Assembly: GCF_041260665.1 (NCBI RefSeq)
Contig: NZ_JBGCCT010000004.1
Coordinates: 62,001 to 126,000, forward strand
Direction of reading: 5' to 3'
DNA length: 64,000 bases
Source of the DNA: Catenulispora sp. GP43
GTDB taxonomy: Bacteria; Actinomycetota; Actinomycetes; Streptomycetales; Catenulisporaceae
Both the position numbers and the translations under genes were made by a program. Position 1 is the first letter of the stretch. Each line of letters starts with the position of its first letter. Shown one piece after another: positions 53,721-63,082 of the stretch. Below the pieces are notes generated by a model that was not told the origin of the DNA, made no database searches, and saw nothing but the letters and a program-made list of their open reading frames with translations.

Positions 53721-56700
53721 GGGGTCGGCGGCGGCCCACAGCGCGGGCATGGCGGTGCCGATCGGCTCGCCGACGCGGCGGGCTTCCACGGCGCGCGTCC
53801 ATAGCTCGGCGTGGAAGCAGCGCACCGGCCAGCGTTCGTCGAGCAGGTTCTCGGCGGTCAGTTCCGGCTTGCCCAGCAGGGCTTGCAGGCCGTCGTAGGT
53901 CTGCACCAGGTCGTTGTGGTCGAGTTCGACGTGCATGTGCGGGGCGAGGTGCAGAATGTCGGCGGGGCCGGCCTCGCCGGCGTCCTGGAACAGCCGCCAC
54001 AGGCCGCCGCGGCGCCGGTGGCCGCGGGGTGCGTTCTCCGCGCGCAGGCGTGCGTAGTCGAACAACCGCTCCCACCAGTCGAACAGCGCGGCCTGCCGGC
54101 CGAGGGTCGGCGCGACTCGCTGGTCCTGGGCCGGTGTCGGGGGCAGGTAGGGGTCGGTGACCGGCAGGAAGTCGAGGTCGAACCAGGCGGGTTGGGCGGT
54201 GAAGCCGCCGCCGGTCCGGCGGAACGCGGTTCCGGCGAAGTGGTCGGGGTGGTCGATCCGGTATCCGAGCTCTGATTGTCCGTCCTCGTGGCGGCGGGCC
54301 GACAGCTCGAAGCGATCGGTGAGGCGCAGTGCCAGAAACGCGCGCTGGTAGGTGCGCCGGATGTCGCGCAGGGTGGAGGGGTAGCGGCCGTCGATCGCGG
54401 CGCGGGCGGCCTCGGAGTCCAGGTCGAGGTCGGCGCCGAGGGTCCCGGTCTTGGCGGCGATGAACAGCCGGCTGCGCGGGACCGTCACCAGTTCCTCGCC
54501 GGTGTCCGGGCCGGCGTACTTGAGCTGGAAGCCGGTGTGCTGACGGCGGATGTCGTCCGGCTGCCGGAATCCGGGAGCGGGCCGCTGGAATTCCACGGTG
54601 ATCGTGTAGGCGCCGCGCCGCATGTCGAGTTCGGTCTGGTGCGCGGTGTCCGGCTGGCCGGACCAGCCGTGGCTGAGCAGCAGCCAGGTGCGCGGGCCGC
54701 GGTCCAGCCGGATGCGCCAGGCGCAGTGTTCGGCGCGCTCGAAGTCGGGGTATTCGCCCTCGGCGGTGGGCGCGCCGGCCGCGAAGCGGTGGCGGCCGCC
54801 GTGCTCGATCAGCAGGACGCCGGTCCAGGCGACGGTGTGGCCCTGGGCACCGCCCAGGAGCCGGTCGGACTCTTCGGAGAAGGCCAGGCCGTTCTTGACG
54901 GTGGCGTTGACGCCGGCCGGGGTGCTCGCGTCCAGGGCCGGAAGCAGGGTCGGCAGCGGGGCGTCCGCGTGATCGCGGACGCGGCCGAACGCGTCGAGCC
55001 CGCCGGAGGTCTCGCGCCACAGGATACTGCCATCAGCGTTCGAATACTCGGTGCGCAGTCCGGTCCCGCACAGGCCGAGCAGCGCGGCGAAGGCTCCGCC
55101 GGTGGCCTGGGGCCAGGTGAGCGGCGGGGGCGAGCCGCCGGACTGCTCCCACGGTGTGGTGGCGGCGTTCTCGTCGGCGTGGAGCGATTTCAGGACGAGC
55201 CAGGAGCGGTCGAAGGCTTCGCGCTCGCCGTCCTCATGCTCATGGCAGTCCGGGTCGGCGTGCCGGGCCAGATGCTCGGCGATGATGCGGCAGCGCTTGC
55301 GGGCCAGGACGAAGGCGTGCTGGAAGTAGTGCCACCGCGCGTTCTCGTCGCCGTGCTGGATCAAGTGCCGGTCGGCGTCGGCGAGGTCGGGGAACAGGAG
55401 GCCGAGGGCCGCGAGGTCCGCCCGCGGCTGCCAGTACAGCTCCTGGACCGCCAGCAGTTCGCTGCTCCCGGCGGGGCCGTCCTTGAGCTGCCGCAGCCGG
55501 GCCAGCGACTTCAGCACATTCTCGTCGGACAGCGGCAGGTCGGTCCACAGGTTCGCGGTGGCCGCGTCGTAGTGGAAGGCGCCGTCGGGGTCGCCGTTCC
55601 ACATGCCCGGGGTGGTGCTGCCGACGCTCAGGGGACTGAGATAGCGGCGCTGGACCGGGGTCACCGGCTGGCCCTCGCGCTCCAGGACGTGGGGGAACGC
55701 GTGCCGGGCCAGCGAGGTCAGCGGGTCGCCGGAGCCGGTCGGGGCGTATCCGAACTCCTCGGCCAAAGCCGCCTGGATCCGGGGCCAGGTCCAGCGGTCC
55801 AGGTCGTCGTGGTCCACCGTTGCGTCGAGCAGCCGCGCGCGCAGCGCCCACAGTGAGTGCCCCCGGCCGTCGTCGGGCAGCTCCAACGGGTCGTCCTCGG
55901 CGTCGCCGGCGGACTGCGGCAGGAACGGGTCGTCGCCGCTGACGTGGGTCCCGGTGCACAACAGCTCGAGCTCGCCGACGGTGAACGACGAGGCGTCGAT
56001 CTTCGCCAGCACCTCGACGAACCGCAGGGTGCGGGTCGGCGAGGCGTGCCAGGTGTCGGTCGCGACGGTCGGGTCGAAGCCGGCCAGCACGGACAGCCCG
56101 TCCAGCACCGCCGGCTCCAGCTTGACGTCCGGCGCGTCGCGGCGCGGACGGTGGTGGACCCTGACGGCGTACTCCTGCAACCGGTCCAGCAGCTCGCCGA
56201 CCGCCCAGGCCCAGTCCTCCGGCGCGGCGTTCGGATCCCAGAGCGCGAGCAGCCGGAGCCGGACAACGCCGGTGAGGAGCTGTTCGGTGTCAGAGTTCTG
56301 GATCGTCACTTCGCCAAGCGGCAGGCACAGCAGGTCGCGGAGCATCTGGAAGGCGGCCAGCTGGGCGATGAAGTCCGGGTTCAGGGTCCCGTCGGCACCG
56401 AACAGGCCCAGGACCGTGCAGATGTCGGCCAGTTCGGCGAAGGTGTAGCCGCCGCAGCGCTGCTTCTTGAGCTTGCGCCACAGGCGGATGAACACGGCCA
56501 GCTGGCCCAGCGCAGTGGCGGTCGGCGATCCGTTGCCGTCGCTGGAGTCAGAGTCCTGAGTGAAGCGGAGCCAGATCTTGTCGGGGTAGCACGGCGGACA
56601 GGTGTCGAAGCCGCCGCCTTCCCGATCGCCTTCGCGGTCGCCGCGTGAGAAGGGGACGAAGCCCGAGCGCCACAGGTCGACGAAGTCGCAGTAGTCCAGG

Positions 56701-58715
56701 CCGGTGCGCTTGAGGAATTCGCTGAGGATGACCGCGGTCTGAGTCCAGTCACCGGTCGGTACCCCATCACCAAACTGTGTCTTCGATTGCGCGAAGCCGT
56801 ACAGGGTCCAAGCCGCGATCGGCGTGGTGAACAGCGCGTCGGCTTCGGCCGGATCGATGTGCAGGTACTCCACCGCGATGTCACGCTGTACCGGGAACCG
56901 CCACAGCGTGCTGTCGAATCCGGCCGGGTCGGGGCCGGCGAGCACGAATTCGGTGATCTGGGCCCGGAAGTGCCGCAGCAGCTCGAACCGGTCGGTGCCC
57001 AGCTCGCACAGATGTGAGCGCGAGACGTCGAGCGGCTGGCTGTAGGGCAGTTCGGGGCTGGAGAAGTCGGTGGCGAGCGCCGGATAGCCGCCGGGCTCGG
57101 CGACCGGGCTGGCGGGTGAGGAGTACTCGGGCAGCGCGCGGAACAGGGCCGCGGCCTCGTGCCGGAACGGCGGTCCGGGCTCGCTCGCGGCTCCGGGCGG
57201 CGCGAGGCGGTGGTCGCGCACCGAGGACACAGCGGTGTCGTGGACCACGCCGCCGACCCCGGTCGCGGTGCCACCGCCGGCCACCACCGCGGCGGCCAGG
57301 TGTTCCAGGCTCTCGGTCACCAGGTCGACGAGCGGGATCGGGGTGATGAGGTTCGCGGCGTCGGCCTGCAGGGCCGCCAGGTCGCCGCGCCTGGTCTTCA
57401 GCAGCGTGGCGAAGTCGACCCCGGACGGCGACACCGGTTGGGCGCAGGTGGAGTCCGGGCCAGCCTTCAGCAGTTCGCTGAGATACGCGATCGGGCCGAG
57501 CGGGGACAGTTCTTCGGGCGGAACGCAGTCCATCAGGTCGCCGTCGGCGTTGACCGGGACGAACGGGCCCGTCGACCCGCCGGGCGGGGTCAGGCTGCCG
57601 CCGGCCGCGGTCCAGATCGCGCCGGCCCACTGGTGGGCCACCGAGCCGGCCACCGCGGTCTGGAAGTCGGCCTCGTCCAGCACGGTGATCGCGTCCTTGC
57701 CGGTGAAGCCGCGGGTGTACAAGGCCTCGATGATCGAGAACTGGAGGCTCGCGGCGTTGGCGGACGCCGCCGGGATCAGCCCGTCGGTCACGGCGGCGAG
57801 CTCGCCGATGCTCTTCACCGCCGCGGCCAGCCAGGCCGCCGCGTCGGCGTCGTCCGGGAACACCGCGGCGATCGCGGTCTGGGCCGCCGCGTCGTCGGGC
57901 GCGGTGGTCCCGAAGACAAACGCGGTGCCGGTGCCGTTGTAGTACTCGACGAGGAACGCCTGCAACGGATCGAAGCCGTAGCGGTCGAGCTGCGGCGCGC
58001 TGCCCGGGGTGAGGACGACGTCGGCCGGCGTCGTGGTGCCGACGCTGTAGAAGTGCTGCAAGATGCGCAGGAACGCCCGGATCCGGTCCGCTACCGAGAC
58101 CGTCGCGCCGGGCGGGCTCGTCGAGGCGGGCAGGAACTGCGGGTGCGCGGTCAGGAAAACGGTCCACTCGTCGGCGGTGACGGCGGCCAGTCCGTCGGCG
58201 TCGGTGATGCCGAGCCCGCCGCTGCCCGGCGGCGTGCCGAGCGGCTGTTGGACGGCCGCGACCAGATCGCTGAGCGTGGTGGCCGGGGCGACGTCGTCGA
58301 ATCCGGTCAGCGCGCACAGGATCAGCCGCAGCTGGCCGCGCCGGTTGGCGGCCTTGGCCGGGGTGCTGCCGGTGAGCAGCGTGCTCCACAGGGTCTCGTC
58401 CGGTTTGTCGCTGGCCAGCCAGGCGGTGACCAGCTTCACCGGGTCGCCGATCGGGCCGATCTTGCAGTGCGGGTCGGTCCCGCTGGTCAAGGTCAGCGCG
58501 ATGATCCGGCGCGCCGCCTGCAGCGGTGTGATCAGCCCGGTGACGTCGATGGTGCCGGCGTCGATCGTCTGCTGGAAGAGGTCGACGAGCGCGGACTCGG
58601 ACTTGCCGCCGGCGATCGTCAGCCGGGTGGCGGCGTCGATGCTGGTCGGCATGGTGCAGCCGAGCGCGTAGAAGTACTCTGCGGGAACCTCGAAGCTCGG
58701 CGTCAGCCCTGGCAT
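53520..58715 (-). CDS. Tc-toxin A-like protein, C-terminally truncated
   Basis: The 1731-residue protein has the helical shell of insecticidal toxin-complex A proteins (VRP1 type). Landmarks are TRGFTGKDAITVLDE (near residue 330), LSPLGPIAYLSELL, the RRGDLAAL...IPLVDLVTESLE pair (RRPDL...LPYIDLVNE in TcA) and LPYSQPLDVSRSHLCELG. A PA14-like beta domain follows at about residues 1270-1440 (VAWTGVLLIEHGGRHRF to FQLKYAGPDTGEELV). The family then normally continues through a neuraminidase-like and pore-forming region to well over 2000 residues. Here it stops soon after RRYRDLRALDDL, and the last ~30 residues look foreign. TcA proteins form the pore and needle that carry a toxic enzyme; this one would lack the channel. 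The start ATG has GAGGGG 5 nt upstream. Confidence 0.8.
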   Translation of the reverse strand: MPGLTPSFEVPAEYFYALGCTMPTSIDAATRLTIAGGKSESALVDLFQQTIDAGTIDVTGLITPLQAARRIIALTLTSGTDPHCKIGPIGDPVKLVTAWLASDKPDETLWSTLLTGSTPAKAANRRGQLRLILCALTGFDDVAPATTLSDLVAAVQQPLGTPPGSGGLGITDADGLAAVTADEWTVFLTAHPQFLPASTSPPGATVSVADRIRAFLRILQHFYSVGTTTPADVVLTPGSAPQLDRYGFDPLQAFLVEYYNGTGTAFVFGTTAPDDAAAQTAIAAVFPDDADAAAWLAAAVKSIGELAAVTDGLIPAASANAASLQFSIIEALYTRGFTGKDAITVLDEADFQTAVAGSVAHQWAGAIWTAAGGSLTPPGGSTGPFVPVNADGDLMDCVPPEELSPLGPIAYLSELLKAGPDSTCAQPVSPSGVDFATLLKTRRGDLAALQADAANLITPIPLVDLVTESLEHLAAAVVAGGGTATGVGGVVHDTAVSSVRDHRLAPPGAASEPGPPFRHEAAALFRALPEYSSPASPVAEPGGYPALATDFSSPELPYSQPLDVSRSHLCELGTDRFELLRHFRAQITEFVLAGPDPAGFDSTLWRFPVQRDIAVEYLHIDPAEADALFTTPIAAWTLYGFAQSKTQFGDGVPTGDWTQTAVILSEFLKRTGLDYCDFVDLWRSGFVPFSRGDREGDREGGGFDTCPPCYPDKIWLRFTQDSDSSDGNGSPTATALGQLAVFIRLWRKLKKQRCGGYTFAELADICTVLGLFGADGTLNPDFIAQLAAFQMLRDLLCLPLGEVTIQNSDTEQLLTGVVRLRLLALWDPNAAPEDWAWAVGELLDRLQEYAVRVHHRPRRDAPDVKLEPAVLDGLSVLAGFDPTVATDTWHASPTRTLRFVEVLAKIDASSFTVGELELLCTGTHVSGDDPFLPQSAGDAEDDPLELPDDGRGHSLWALRARLLDATVDHDDLDRWTWPRIQAALAEEFGYAPTGSGDPLTSLARHAFPHVLEREGQPVTPVQRRYLSPLSVGSTTPGMWNGDPDGAFHYDAATANLWTDLPLSDENVLKSLARLRQLKDGPAGSSELLAVQELYWQPRADLAALGLLFPDLADADRHLIQHGDENARWHYFQHAFVLARKRCRIIAEHLARHADPDCHEHEDGEREAFDRSWLVLKSLHADENAATTPWEQSGGSPPPLTWPQATGGAFAALLGLCGTGLRTEYSNADGSILWRETSGGLDAFGRVRDHADAPLPTLLPALDASTPAGVNATVKNGLAFSEESDRLLGGAQGHTVAWTGVLLIEHGGRHRFAAGAPTAEGEYPDFERAEHCAWRIRLDRGPRTWLLLSHGWSGQPDTAHQTELDMRRGAYTITVEFQRPAPGFRQPDDIRRQHTGFQLKYAGPDTGEELVTVPRSRLFIAAKTGTLGADLDLDSEAARAAIDGRYPSTLRDIRRTYQRAFLALRLTDRFELSARRHEDGQSELGYRIDHPDHFAGTAFRRTGGGFTAQPAWFDLDFLPVTDPYLPPTPAQDQRVAPTLGRQAALFDWWERLFDYARLRAENAPRGHRRRGGLWRLFQDAGEAGPADILHLAPHMHVELDHNDLVQTYDGLQALLGKPELTAENLLDERWPVRCFHAELWTRAVEARRVGEPIGTAMPALWAAADPSAGSPSGNDLLTAFVQDGMLESGAPRRYRDLRALDDLDSQIGAHGVPQRGHCGSSTALDDFGLLPR

Positions 58716-58790
58716 GGCTGCCCCTCATGGTTGCTCTGCCGGACCAGCTCGGCTGGATCCGGGTCGCCGGCCTGATCGGATCAGGCGTCG

Positions 58791-59774
58791 TCAGTTGTGC
58801 AGGACCACGCGGGCCTCGGCGGCCTGCGCGACGCCGGGCACCGAGGTGACGCGCACCGGGAAGGTGAGCGCGGCGTCGGGGGCGGCCTTGGTGGTGGCGT
58901 TGCAGTTCAGGGCGGCCGACCAGGCGTAGATGAAGCCCGCGAGACGGCTCGCCTCGGCGTCGAGGGTGGCGTAGTAGGACTGCAGGGTCGACTCGAAGTG
59001 CTTGCGGTCGTCGTCGCTGCCGGTGGTGTAGAGGACCGGCACCGCCGAGGAAGGGGCCGGCAACGGAGCCGCGTAGCGGTTGCTGACCAGTTCGCGGGCG
59101 ATGTGCAGACACTGCTGCGCGGTGAGGTCCGTCGGGTCGGCCATGCCCGTCGGGTCCTCGGCCAGGATCGCGTCGACCGCGTTCTTGATGTCGGTGAACG
59201 AAGGCGCGCTGCCGTCGGCCGGCGGCACCAGGTAGGCGGTCCCGGACCCGGCGTCGAAAGCCGGATCGGGCAGCGGCAGATACCGGCCGACGACCCCGCC
59301 GCCCGGCGAGCCGTCCAGCGTCAGCGATGTGCCGGCCACGCCGAGCGCGAAGGACGCCGGGACGGCGTAGGGGCTGCCGGTGCTGCCCCACAGCTGCACG
59401 TCGTAGTCGAGGCTGTCCTCGCGGATCGTGTTGCCGTCACGGGTCACCGAGAGCACGACGTTGACCAGGCTCTCCGGCGAGGTGTACTTGGCCAGGATCG
59501 CGCTGTCGACGTCGATCACGGCCACCGCCGCCGAATACAGCTTGGTGTCGAACAGGTCGGTGAGCTGGTAGATGGTGTTCGTCGAGTCGTTGGCGGCCGT
59601 GTACTCGGCCGACCCGATCACGGCGTGCGGGGGCTCGGGGAGCGTGTCCGGGTGGCCGAAGTCGACCTGGTACGCGGTCACTACGAGCTTGTGGAGGTAC
59701 TTCTCGAAGTCCAGCGGATCGCCCACCACTTTGGGCGGATGCAGGACCACGAGCAGAGCGACACCGCTGCTCAT
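58791..59774 (-). CDS. unrecognised protein upstream of Tc-toxin A-like gene
   Basis: The 327-residue soluble protein has no signal peptide. The first ~170 residues look beta-rich (SGVALLVVLHPPKVVGD; DYDVQLWGSTGSPYAVPA). The last ~100 are helical (ALNCNATTKAAPDA near the end), finishing in a strand (LTFPVRVTSVPG). I do not recognise the family. It ends 75 bp before the toxin-like gene in the same direction and probably shares its transcript, so it may be a structural, chaperone or loading partner. The start ATG follows GGTGAGG. Confidence 0.75.
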   Translation of the reverse strand: MSSGVALLVVLHPPKVVGDPLDFEKYLHKLVVTAYQVDFGHPDTLPEPPHAVIGSAEYTAANDSTNTIYQLTDLFDTKLYSAAVAVIDVDSAILAKYTSPESLVNVVLSVTRDGNTIREDSLDYDVQLWGSTGSPYAVPASFALGVAGTSLTLDGSPGGGVVGRYLPLPDPAFDAGSGTAYLVPPADGSAPSFTDIKNAVDAILAEDPTGMADPTDLTAQQCLHIARELVSNRYAAPLPAPSSAVPVLYTTGSDDDRKHFESTLQSYYATLDAEASRLAGFIYAWSAALNCNATTKAAPDAALTFPVRVTSVPGVAQAAEARVVLHN

Positions 59775-59939
59775 CGGCCGACCTCACCGGAATCCATGCG
59801 TCCCGCCTTCCGCAACGACGTCTCGCCACGGCGGTGGTACCCGACGAATGCGGTGGTGATACCAGGTTTCATGAGAAACCCCTATAAGAGTCGAGATACT
59901 GGACATTCGACTGTTAGGGCCTTCTAAGTTGCTCAGACG

Positions 59940-60641
59940 CTACCTCTGCGGCACGGGCTCGGACACTCGGTCATAGCCCTTACGTGGCCACGCCACGACC
60001 AGACCGAGGACGCACCCGGCGAGCAGACCCACGCCGTGGTTGTTCGCGATCGCGCACAAGAACACTCCGGCCGCCAGGATGGCGGTTGCGTTCGCCCGCT
60101 GGCGCTTGGGGCTGGCGGCACGCACCAGGCACAGCGCGGCGAGCGCCCCCACCAGCCCGCAGATGGCGACGGAGCAGCCGCCGCCAGTCCGGCTCCAGCC
60201 GGCCTCGCTGACGACGTTGGCGGCCACACCGCTACCGAAGAAGACCAGCAGCCAGCGCCGGGGCCCGAGGACGCGCTCGGCGACCGGGCCCGCGACGGCT
60301 AGCGCGGGCACGTTCACCACGATCTGGACCAGGCCGGAGGACTGGATGAACAGAGCCGTGAACACCCGCCACCACCGGCCGTCGCGGAGTGCGTCCGGCT
60401 GCCGCATCAGGTGCCCGGACAGACCGGGCACGGTGTACTGCAGACCGATCATCACGAGCACCACCGCCAGGACCACGGCGGTGGCCCACGGCCAGGGCCT
60501 GCGGCGCCAGATCGCCGACAGGACCTGGACCGGGCTCCGTTCCTCATTCCGGGCGCCGGACAGCGCTATCAGCAGCGGCTGTCCGGCACCGATGACGACT
60601 GCTGCGCTCGCGTAGAGCTCCAGCTCATGCGCGCCGGCCAT
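59940..60641 (-). CDS. rhomboid-family membrane protein
   Basis: The 233-residue protein has about six or seven membrane helices. Family landmarks are DGRWWRVFTALFIQ in the first loop, Asn110 (QIVVN, the oxyanion position), the serine loop GGGCSVAICG with Ser157 as GxS, and NNHGVGLLAG with His202. The Ser-His dyad of an active intramembrane protease is therefore present. The loop has Cys before the serine and Val after it in place of the more usual Ala/Gly. The substrate is unknown. It is transcribed with the same orientation as the toxin-like genes but separated by 165 bp. Confidence 0.8.
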   Translation of the reverse strand: MAGAHELELYASAAVVIGAGQPLLIALSGARNEERSPVQVLSAIWRRRPWPWATAVVLAVVLVMIGLQYTVPGLSGHLMRQPDALRDGRWWRVFTALFIQSSGLVQIVVNVPALAVAGPVAERVLGPRRWLLVFFGSGVAANVVSEAGWSRTGGGCSVAICGLVGALAALCLVRAASPKRQRANATAILAAGVFLCAIANNHGVGLLAGCVLGLVVAWPRKGYDRVSEPVPQR

Positions 60642-60700
60642 TCCCGACCCCCCTCGGCCTTGATTTTCTTGATCACCTTAGCCGGAAACCGCGGCCGGCT

Positions 60701-60748
60701 TCGGCGTCAGGGGTATTCGGTGTCAGGGGTATTCGGCGTCAGGGGTAG
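60701..60748. repeat. 16-bp tandem repeat x3 at the end of the SDR gene
   Basis: Three adjacent copies read TCGG(C/T)GTCAGGGGTA(T/G). The last copy contains the TGA stop of the SDR gene (60739-60741), the other two lie just downstream. The unit is not a multiple of three; it begins at the stop. Confidence 0.9.
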
Positions 60749-61410
60749 ATGTATTCCGCCTGCCACTGGTCCCGTGGCTGCCGGTGCAGCTCCAGATAGA
60801 CCGGAGCGATGGCGGCGGGGGCGAAGCGTGCGTCGTCCGGGCGCAGCAGCCCCCGGATCGTGACCGTGGAGACGTGCACGCCGGCCTTCAGCTGTTCGGC
60901 GTGCAGGGCCAGGGCGTAGGCCCGCAGCGCCGCCTTGCCCACAGACAGCGTCGTGTAGTCGGGGGACGGAGCCACGGCGAAGCCACCGCCGGTGAGCAGA
61001 ACCGTGCCCCGGCCTTCGCGGAACGCCGGGATCACATGGCCGGCGGCCACGGCGGCACCCGTGACGTTGACCGCCAGGCTGTCCGCCCAGTGCTCCGCAG
61101 TGGCCGCGGCGGCGCCGGTCGGGGTGTCGGGCCGGGCTGCTGCCGCGTTGTAGACCAGCACTTCCGGGGCGCCCAACTCGGCGATCGCCGCGTCCAGCGC
61201 CGCCTGAAGGTCCTGCGGCCGCGCCGCGTCGGCCGGTTGGACGTGGACTCTGTGGCCCCCGCCCTGAAGGACGGCGGCCAGTTCCCGAAGCCGCGATTCG
61301 CCACGGCCCAGCAGGGCGACCGCGTGGCCGGCTTCGGCGAACACCCGCGCCACCGCCAGACCCAGCCCCGGCCCGGCGCCGAGAATCAGGACGCTGCCTT
61401 GCTCGGTCAT
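60739..61410 (-). CDS. atypical short-chain dehydrogenase/reductase
   Basis: The 223-residue protein has a Rossmann fold with the dinucleotide loop GAGPGLGLA (residues about 11-19) and an NAAA version of the NNAG motif. The active site departs from the family: the residue four before the conserved Lys (LSVGK) is Leu, where the catalytic Tyr normally sits; a Tyr occurs three residues earlier. It may use another residue or bind NAD(P) without classical SDR chemistry. It starts at ATG 61410, overlapping the UbiD stop by 4 bp (ATGA), so both are coupled and probably act on the same compound. Confidence 0.85.
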   Translation of the reverse strand: MTEQGSVLILGAGPGLGLAVARVFAEAGHAVALLGRGESRLRELAAVLQGGGHRVHVQPADAARPQDLQAALDAAIAELGAPEVLVYNAAAARPDTPTGAAAATAEHWADSLAVNVTGAAVAAGHVIPAFREGRGTVLLTGGGFAVAPSPDYTTLSVGKAALRAYALALHAEQLKAGVHVSTVTIRGLLRPDDARFAPAAIAPVYLELHRQPRDQWQAEYIYP

Positions 61411-63002
61411 CGCTCTCCCCCAGAGTTGTCTCCGCTGCCTGCACTGCCTGCACAGCCTGCACTGTCTGCGCTGCCTGCACTGCCTGCCGCCGGTGCGGCG
61501 GGCCGGAACCCGTACTCCTGCCAGTTCGCCAGCACCCGCTGCCGCACCTCGGCGGGCCAGTTGTGCGCGAAGTCCGAGGCCACCGGCCGCTGATCCGCCG
61601 GGAAGCGGTCGGCGAGCAGACAGTTGTAGACGACCTTCGTCGCGTGGTAGCTCAGCCGCTCATGTTCGTCCAGGTAGACCGGGATGATGTTCTGCGGCTG
61701 GTTCTCGAAGTGCTCCTCGCCGTGCTCCGGGTGCGCCCGGCTGGCGAAGGCCCAGATCAGCTGGGCCGGATCGGCGATGTCGAAGTCGTGCTCGACCAGC
61801 ACCAGCTTGGGCACGCCGAAGGCGAGCTTGCCGGCCCCGAACACCACCTCGCCGACCCGCCGGGCCATCTGCTGCGAGGTCAGCCCGGACACCTCGTGCC
61901 AGTCCGGCCGCAAGGCCACGACCCACCAGTGCGCCGCCGACTCCAGCACGCCCCAGCACGCCGAGACCGGCAGCCGGCCCTCGCGCAGCACGTACGTCAT
62001 CTCCGCGGCGTGCGGCAGCCCCCAGCCGGTGTGGTCCTCCTCGACCGGCGCGCCCGCGACGGCCACCGGCAGGATCGCGTCGTCGCGGTAGGTGACCGCG
62101 GTGACGTGCAGGACCGGCTTGGGCGAGTGGCTGCCCCGATCCAGATAGCCGGGGTACTCCCCCATCGGGCCCTCGTCGGCCACGTCGGTCAGCGAGACCC
62201 GGCCCTCGATGACGATCTCGGCCGTGGCCGGGACCAGCAGGTCCACCGTCTCGGCCGGGACCAGCTCCAGCCCCTCGCCGAAGTAGCCGCCCAGGAAGTG
62301 CGCCTCGTCGTCGCCCTCGGGCAGCGGCATGCCGCCGACGTAGGGCAGCGCCGGTTCGACGCCGAGTGCGACGGCGATCGGCAGGTCCTCGCCCCGCTTC
62401 TCCCACAGGGCCCTGATGATGCCCAGGTGCTGCGGCGGCGGAATGAGGCAGGCCAGCCGGTTCCGGTCGACCAGCATCATGCGGTTCACCGACCAGTTGG
62501 TCCAGGAACCGTCCGGGGTCTTGGCGATGTTCATGCCGTAGGACTGGATGTAGCGCCCGCCGTCGCCGTCGTGGATCAGCGGCGTGGGGAACTTCAGCAG
62601 GTCGACCTCGTCGCCCTTCATGATGTTCTCCTTGCACGGCGCCTCCGAGGCGTCCACCACCCGCGGCGGCACCGGCTCGCGCTGCCGCGCGTCGGCCAGC
62701 GCGGTGACGATGTCCGCGCCGCCGGTGCCGGCCGGCAGGCCCAGCGCCAGCGCGATGCGGGAGTACGTCAGACCGGGCTGCGCCGACAGCCCGCCCGGCG
62801 CCGACAGGACCCGGAAGCCCTTCTCGATACCGGTGATCGTGGTGAACAGCGGAGCCGGCGCGCGCAGCTCGTACGTCCGGCGCGCGACGGCGCCGATCTC
62901 CAGGTTCCAGTCGACTTCCTTCTCGATCGGCTGCACCTCGCCGATCGCCGCCAGGTCGTCGATGAATTCGCGCAGGCTCTTGGGGTGTTTCAGGGGTTCC
63001 AC
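61407..63002 (-). CDS. UbiD-family decarboxylase
   Basis: The 531-residue protein matches the UbiD/Fdc family over its full length. Signature parts are APCKENIMKGDEVDLLKFP, the substrate/metal segment MNIAKTPDG...WSVNRMMLVD, and EGPMGEYPGY containing the catalytic glutamate pair (E-x4-E). These enzymes add or remove CO2 on aromatic or unsaturated acids with prenylated FMN, which a UbiX partner makes; no ubiX is in the window. The start is GTG 63002 with AAGGAGG 8 nt upstream; the longer open frame upstream is not UbiD-like. The last ~30 residues are an Ala/Gly/Ser repeat tail outside the fold. It forms a coupled pair with the SDR gene. Confidence 0.92.
   Translation of the reverse strand: MEPLKHPKSLREFIDDLAAIGEVQPIEKEVDWNLEIGAVARRTYELRAPAPLFTTITGIEKGFRVLSAPGGLSAQPGLTYSRIALALGLPAGTGGADIVTALADARQREPVPPRVVDASEAPCKENIMKGDEVDLLKFPTPLIHDGDGGRYIQSYGMNIAKTPDGSWTNWSVNRMMLVDRNRLACLIPPPQHLGIIRALWEKRGEDLPIAVALGVEPALPYVGGMPLPEGDDEAHFLGGYFGEGLELVPAETVDLLVPATAEIVIEGRVSLTDVADEGPMGEYPGYLDRGSHSPKPVLHVTAVTYRDDAILPVAVAGAPVEEDHTGWGLPHAAEMTYVLREGRLPVSACWGVLESAAHWWVVALRPDWHEVSGLTSQQMARRVGEVVFGAGKLAFGVPKLVLVEHDFDIADPAQLIWAFASRAHPEHGEEHFENQPQNIIPVYLDEHERLSYHATKVVYNCLLADRFPADQRPVASDFAHNWPAEVRQRVLANWQEYGFRPAAPAAGSAGSADSAGCAGSAGSGDNSGGER
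61435..61488. repeat. 9-bp tandem repeat x6 in the UbiD tail
   Basis: Six units close to CTGCCTGCA (plus strand) encode a three-residue Ala-Gly-Ser type repeat at the UbiD C-terminus. Units 1, 2 and 5 are exact; the others differ by one or two bases. Confidence 0.85.
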
Positions 63003-63082
63003 GGGGACGTCCTCCTTCGGTTCGGAGGCCGACGGTAGGAAGGCGCGACAACGCGGACGTATCTCGGCGATATCTCCGCCGC

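Noticed and set aside
59865-59880. GGTTTC-ATGA-GAAACC inverted repeat upstream of the 327-residue protein gene
   Set aside because: Only 6-bp arms and no T-run or clear promoter nearby; could be chance.
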